Source: Ignavibacteria bacterium (lineage in GTDB: Bacteria > Bacteroidota > Ignavibacteria > Kapaibacteriales > Kapaibacteriaceae). From it: 64,000 nucleotides of DNA. The DNA is taken from NCBI GenBank assembly GCA_016873895.1, contig VGVV01000008.1, positions 1 through 64,000 of the forward strand, written 5' to 3'. A model generated the notes under the pieces. The model worked only from the letters and a program-made list of their open reading frames with translations. It had not been told where the DNA came from and searched no databases. A program made the translations under genes and the position numbers. The number at the start of each line of letters is the position of its first letter. The first letter of the stretch is position 1. Positions 60,799 to 64,000 of the stretch are shown one piece after another.

Positions 60799-62208
60799 GC
60801 GATACGTAGAGATATCGATGCCGTACTTCTTGATTCTCGTGTGAAGAGTTTCTCTGCTAATGCCGAGTACCGCAGCTGCCTTGGACACATTGCCAGCAGT
60901 TTTTTCTAGGGCTTTTTCAATTTTTTGCTGGTCAGATTCTACTTCGGATTCTGTTGCGTGCAGAGCATCCGTTGTCGGTGCAATCGGCGCGGTCTGTTGT
61001 TGTGGCTGCATTGGCTGTCGAGCAGGAGACGCCGTTGTTGCCCTTCCAAGTATTCTGTGCAAATCTGCTACTTCCAGCTCGTCGGTAGACATAGTTTGGA
61101 ATGCAACGCGTAGAGTGCTTGCTAGCTCGCGTACATTCCCAGGCCAGGTATACTGCTGCAGATAGTCGATGGCTCCAGGTGCAACAGACTTGTTGTCGCC
61201 TAACTCTTTGTTATGCTTTGCAACGTAATACTCAACAATCTCTGGCATGTCGCTTATACGTTCTCTCAGGGCAGGGATGTAGATGTCGCACTCACGTAAG
61301 CGATGATACAACTGATCGCGGAATCGTCCTTCAGACATGGCTTCGATCAGATTGCGGTCTGTGGCACTTACAAATCGGATGTCTACCGGTTCAACTTCTA
61401 CTGATCCTAACCTGCGCACGCCACGCTGCTCCATGGGCAATAGCAGATTAGCCTGCAGTTCTTGTGGCATGTCGCCAATCTCGTCCATAAAGAGCGTGCC
61501 TTTATGTGCTTGATGGAACAGACCACGCTTATTTTCCATCGCTCCAGAGAACGAGCCACGCATGTGGCCAAAAAGTTCGCTTTGAAACAGCTCGCGTGGG
61601 ATATTCGGAATATCTACAGTAACAAAGGGATGTTTTGCTCTGCGACTCACTGCATGAAGCGCCTGAGCAACGAGCTTCTTACCGGTACCAGTTTCACCCA
61701 GCAGCAAAACATTGAGGTCTGTGCGACCATAGCGCAAAATCAGGTCAGCTACATCCATCATCGCTTGGCTCGAGCCGATGATGCCGTGGGCTTCCATCAC
61801 ACGCCGTTTGTCTTCATCAGACGTTCCGCTTCTGATGCGATCCATGGCAGCAGTGAGCACGCCAATGAGCCGCTCATTATTAAGAGTGGATTTGTCAATG
61901 AAATTGATAGCTCCAAGCTTCGTTGCCTGAACAGCCATCTCGATCGTGCCTTTGCCCGAAATCATAATAACAGGCACGTTAGGATGTACACGGATGGATT
62001 TGCCGAGAACATCTATACCGGTCATGGAAGACTCGCTGCCAAATTCGATATCAAGCAGCATAAGAGAGATCTCTTGTGCACTTTTCGCAAGAAGAGCGAG
62101 CGCCTGCTCGGGACTATTGCAAACGAGAGGTTCCCATCCCTGCGCTCGAACAACGTCGGCAATAGTTGCAGAAAAGTCTCTGTTGTCGTCTACAATAAGG
62201 ATCTTCAT
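60790..62208 (-). CDS. Sigma54-activator-type response regulator (NtrC family)
   Basis: 472 residues: receiver domain (VDDNRDF; phospho-acceptor D53 in LLDIEFG), central AAA+ domain with Walker A GETGTGKKLVAQALH (about 167-181), Walker B TLFMDEIGDMP (about 238-248) and a Fis-type C-terminal helix-turn-helix (NVSKAAAVLGISRETLHTRI). The loop that contacts sigma54 reads GSFSGA instead of GAFTGA, and Walker A has KK for the usual KE, so dependence on sigma54 is uncertain. Its ATG overlaps the stop of the upstream lipoprotein gene. Confidence 0.88.
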   Translation of the reverse strand: MKILIVDDNRDFSATIADVVRAQGWEPLVCNSPEQALALLAKSAQEISLMLLDIEFGSESSMTGIDVLGKSIRVHPNVPVIMISGKGTIEMAVQATKLGAINFIDKSTLNNERLIGVLTAAMDRIRSGTSDEDKRRVMEAHGIIGSSQAMMDVADLILRYGRTDLNVLLLGETGTGKKLVAQALHAVSRRAKHPFVTVDIPNIPRELFQSELFGHMRGSFSGAMENKRGLFHQAHKGTLFMDEIGDMPQELQANLLLPMEQRGVRRLGSVEVEPVDIRFVSATDRNLIEAMSEGRFRDQLYHRLRECDIYIPALRERISDMPEIVEYYVAKHNKELGDNKSVAPGAIDYLQQYTWPGNVRELASTLRVAFQTMSTDELEVADLHRILGRATTASPARQPMQPQQQTAPIAPTTDALHATESEVESDQQKIEKALEKTAGNVSKAAAVLGISRETLHTRIKKYGIDISTYRLA

Positions 62209-62702
62209 AAATATCTATACTTTTTGATGTATTCCATGAGTTGCTCAAACTCAAAACGCATATCACGGCTTTGAAACGTAGACAGGTCAGGATTCCACAT
62301 TGCTCGTAAAAATACATCGGTATGAGGATTGATGTATTCGATGTATCGAGCACGTCTTCCGCGGACACTGAGCGCCTGGGTCTTGAGGAACGAACTATTG
62401 ACAGATGACGCCATTTCGCAGTATTCTGACAGTTCTACGTGAACGAGATATGTCTCTGGAATTGTATCAACAATAGGACCAGAATAATGGAATATCTCGC
62501 CTTTGGTGTTCAACGAGTATCGCGTCATTGTCTGCAGAGAATCATCTTCGTCGCCCCAGCGCAGTACTATCTGCTGTTGGGTTTCACGCACACATGGTGC
62601 AACGCTTGTGGGGCGCTGACGAACAGAGGCAAGGCAACCTGTTAACGAGAAAGCACTTACGAGCGCTATCCAGCTATAAATGATTCGATACGTTGTACAC
62701 AT
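62205..62702 (-). CDS. Lipoprotein of unknown function
   Basis: 165 residues: signal peptide MCTTYRIIYSWIALVSAFSL and lipobox SLTGC, then a beta-rich domain (IVLRWGDEDDSLQTMTRYSL, YLVHVELSEYCEM). Two further cysteines may pair. Its start overlaps the end of gltX by 37 bases and its stop overlaps the regulator gene by four (ATGA), so it is the middle gene of a three-gene operon. No family is recognised. Confidence 0.6.
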   Translation of the reverse strand: MCTTYRIIYSWIALVSAFSLTGCLASVRQRPTSVAPCVRETQQQIVLRWGDEDDSLQTMTRYSLNTKGEIFHYSGPIVDTIPETYLVHVELSEYCEMASSVNSSFLKTQALSVRGRRARYIEYINPHTDVFLRAMWNPDLSTFQSRDMRFEFEQLMEYIKKYRYL

Positions 62703-64000
62703 CGGTCGATTCCGATAAGCTTGATGGTGCTGAACAAGTCTGCGCCCACCTCGCGATGAGTAAGTACGAGGCGCAATGGCTTCATCAGGGCACCCTGCTT
62801 AACACATGCCGCGTCTGCCGCTGCTTGTGCAAGCCCCTTGAACGACTCTGGTGAGTCAAGGCTGGTCCCCAATCCATGTTTGAACGTTTCAAGTGCAGTA
62901 TTTAGTGTAGGCAGCTTAGCCAGTACTTCTTGGGCTTCCGGAGTAAGCGAGGACAGATTGTCGCTGAAAAGATAATCGGCGAAATCGGCAACGTCAGCCA
63001 AAAAGGCCACGCGTTCTCGAACAAGTTCGATCACGTTGGCAACAAATTCTTCGTCGATGTATTGGTAGCCCTTTCCAGCAAGAACTGGATGCAGTTCTCT
63101 AGCCAAATCATGCACATTGCGCTTCTTGAGATACTCGCCATTCATCCAGTTCAATTTTTGGTAGTCAAAGACAGCTCCTGCCTTATTTACGCGCTCAAGC
63201 GAGAACGAGTCAATAAGGTCTTGCATTGAGAAAAACTCTTGATCGGTACCGGGATTCCAGCCACATAGAGCAACAAAGTTGACCAGTGCTTCGGGAAAGA
63301 AGCCCTTGGTGGCGAAGTCCTTAACCATCACATCACCATGCCGTTTGCTCATTTTTGAACGGTCTGGATTGAGCAACAATGGAACATGGGCAAACTTTGG
63401 CGGCTCCCAACCAAACGCTTGGTAGAGGATGATATGTTTTGGAGTTGATGGCAGCCATTCTTCGGCGCGGATCACATGGGTGATTTCCATCAGATGGTCG
63501 TCAACAACATTCGCCAAGTGATAGGTCGGAAATCCGTCACTCTTCAACAGAATCTGATCATCAATTTCGCGTCCGTTTACAACTACTTCGCCACGTATGA
63601 GGTCATTGAAACGAATATCTTGTTGTAACGGAACCTTGAGACGAATAACATGTGAGGCATTTTCTGCAAGCAACCGGGCAGTCTCAAGTTCACCGAGTGT
63701 AAACTGATTCCGCATAGCAGAGCGATCGTACTTCGGAGCAATTCCTGCATTTTGCTGACGTGTACGCATGGCACCAAGTTCATCGGCCGTGTCGAAGGCA
63801 TAGTAAGCTGTTCCGTTCTGAACAAGCTGCATTCCATATTCACGATAGAGATCAAAGCGCTCACTCTGGGTGTACGGGCCATGGTTACCGCCGGTGTGCG
63901 GACCTTCGTCAAAGGTTACCCCTGCCCATGCCAGTGAGCTTACCTGTTCTTCTATCGCACCCTCGACAAAACGTGTTCTGTCCGTGTCTTCGATGCGCAG
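62666..64000 (-). CDS. gltX: Glutamyl-tRNA synthetase, N-terminus outside the window
   Basis: The frame runs from the right edge (beginning LRIEDTDRTRFVEGAIEEQV) to a stop at 62666, about 444 codons; roughly the first 25-30 residues, including the HIGH motif, are outside. Class I features: GGNHGPYTQSERFDLYREYG, IRAEEWLPSTPKH, VPLLLNPDRSKMSKRHGD with the KMSKR loop, and a helical anticodon-binding C-terminus. It charges tRNA-Glu (and perhaps tRNA-Gln) with glutamate. The shorter frame starting at 63832 is only an internal ATG. Confidence 0.95.
   Translation of the reverse strand: MRIEDTDRTRFVEGAIEEQVSSLAWAGVTFDEGPHTGGNHGPYTQSERFDLYREYGMQLVQNGTAYYAFDTADELGAMRTRQQNAGIAPKYDRSAMRNQFTLGELETARLLAENASHVIRLKVPLQQDIRFNDLIRGEVVVNGREIDDQILLKSDGFPTYHLANVVDDHLMEITHVIRAEEWLPSTPKHIILYQAFGWEPPKFAHVPLLLNPDRSKMSKRHGDVMVKDFATKGFFPEALVNFVALCGWNPGTDQEFFSMQDLIDSFSLERVNKAGAVFDYQKLNWMNGEYLKKRNVHDLARELHPVLAGKGYQYIDEEFVANVIELVRERVAFLADVADFADYLFSDNLSSLTPEAQEVLAKLPTLNTALETFKHGLGTSLDSPESFKGLAQAAADAACVKQGALMKPLRLVLTHREVGADLFSTIKLIGIDRCVQRIESFIAG

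Overview
ORGANISM. From about 3.6 kb onward the window looks like one roughly 50% GC chromosome from the FCB group, most likely a Kapabacteria/Ignavibacteria-type relative of Bacteroidota. This is inferred from gene content: at least six secreted proteins end in type IX secretion (T9SS) sorting domains, there is a DUF2723 glycosyltransferase, OmpA, PD40, Ig-like and DUF11 surface proteins, an OMP_b-brl_3-type TonB receptor, and recurrent TAnnTTTG -7 boxes. The first 2.6 kb is much more AT-rich and looks like a piece of Bacteroidota DNA. It is separated from the rest by a truncated, frameshifted IS3-family element and a stump of a surface-protein gene, so it is either a horizontal acquisition or a chimeric join.

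LAYOUT. 1-2.6 kb: start of a DUF2975 gene, then a zinc-homeostasis module (CobW GTPase and a small partner, divergent from a Zur-type Fur repressor, with two palindromic operators between them). 2.6-3.6 kb: IS remnant and surface-protein tail. 3.6-9.6 kb: rpsD with promoter, leader hairpin and terminator; a four-helix-bundle gene enclosed by inverted heptanucleotide arrays; ROK kinase; DUF2723 protein; rhomboid protease. 9.6-29 kb: secreted proteins and outer-membrane barrels, tRNA-Pro(GGG) followed by a repeat-rich intergenic region, OmpA and IgGFc/PKD proteins, SGNH hydrolase, metallophosphoesterase lipoprotein, OB-module protein. 28-35.7 kb: co-oriented operon of exported proteins with a broken gene inside it. 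35.7-43.4 kb: outer-membrane protein, lipoprotein, GH92 glycosidase, RmuC, alpha/beta hydrolase. 43.4-50.8 kb: large DUF11 protein, then a zone of decaying genes. 50.9-64 kb: acyltransferase, TonB receptor, MarR, NAD synthetase, NarL-type regulator, DUF58, dapA, folP, sigma54-type activator, lipoprotein and gltX, which runs off the right edge.

HOW IT FITS. The surface genes form a coherent envelope programme: T9SS substrates with N-terminal signal peptides and C-terminal sorting domains, OmpA and OMP barrels, and lipoproteins. Tight operons are visible as ATGA, GTGA or TAATG stop/start overlaps (DUF2723-rhomboid, IgGFc/PKD-OmpA, the 28-33 kb operon, DUF58-dapA-folP, gltX-lipoprotein-activator).

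MOST UNUSUAL. (1) The octamers AGCCCCTT and AGCCCCCT occur about 38 times in 60 kb, in coding and non-coding DNA and in several reading frames, and are absent from the AT-rich first 3.6 kb. (2) Several families of heptanucleotide tandem repeats fill intergenic gaps. One pair brackets the four-helix-bundle gene as inverted arrays, and another has become the signal-peptide coding sequence of a lipoprotein. (3) Inverted terminal repeats with a REP-like hairpin delimit a 469-bp element next to tRNA-Pro. (4) Frameshifts or nonsense codons cluster in three exported-protein genes. No CRISPR array, prophage or complete defence system was seen.
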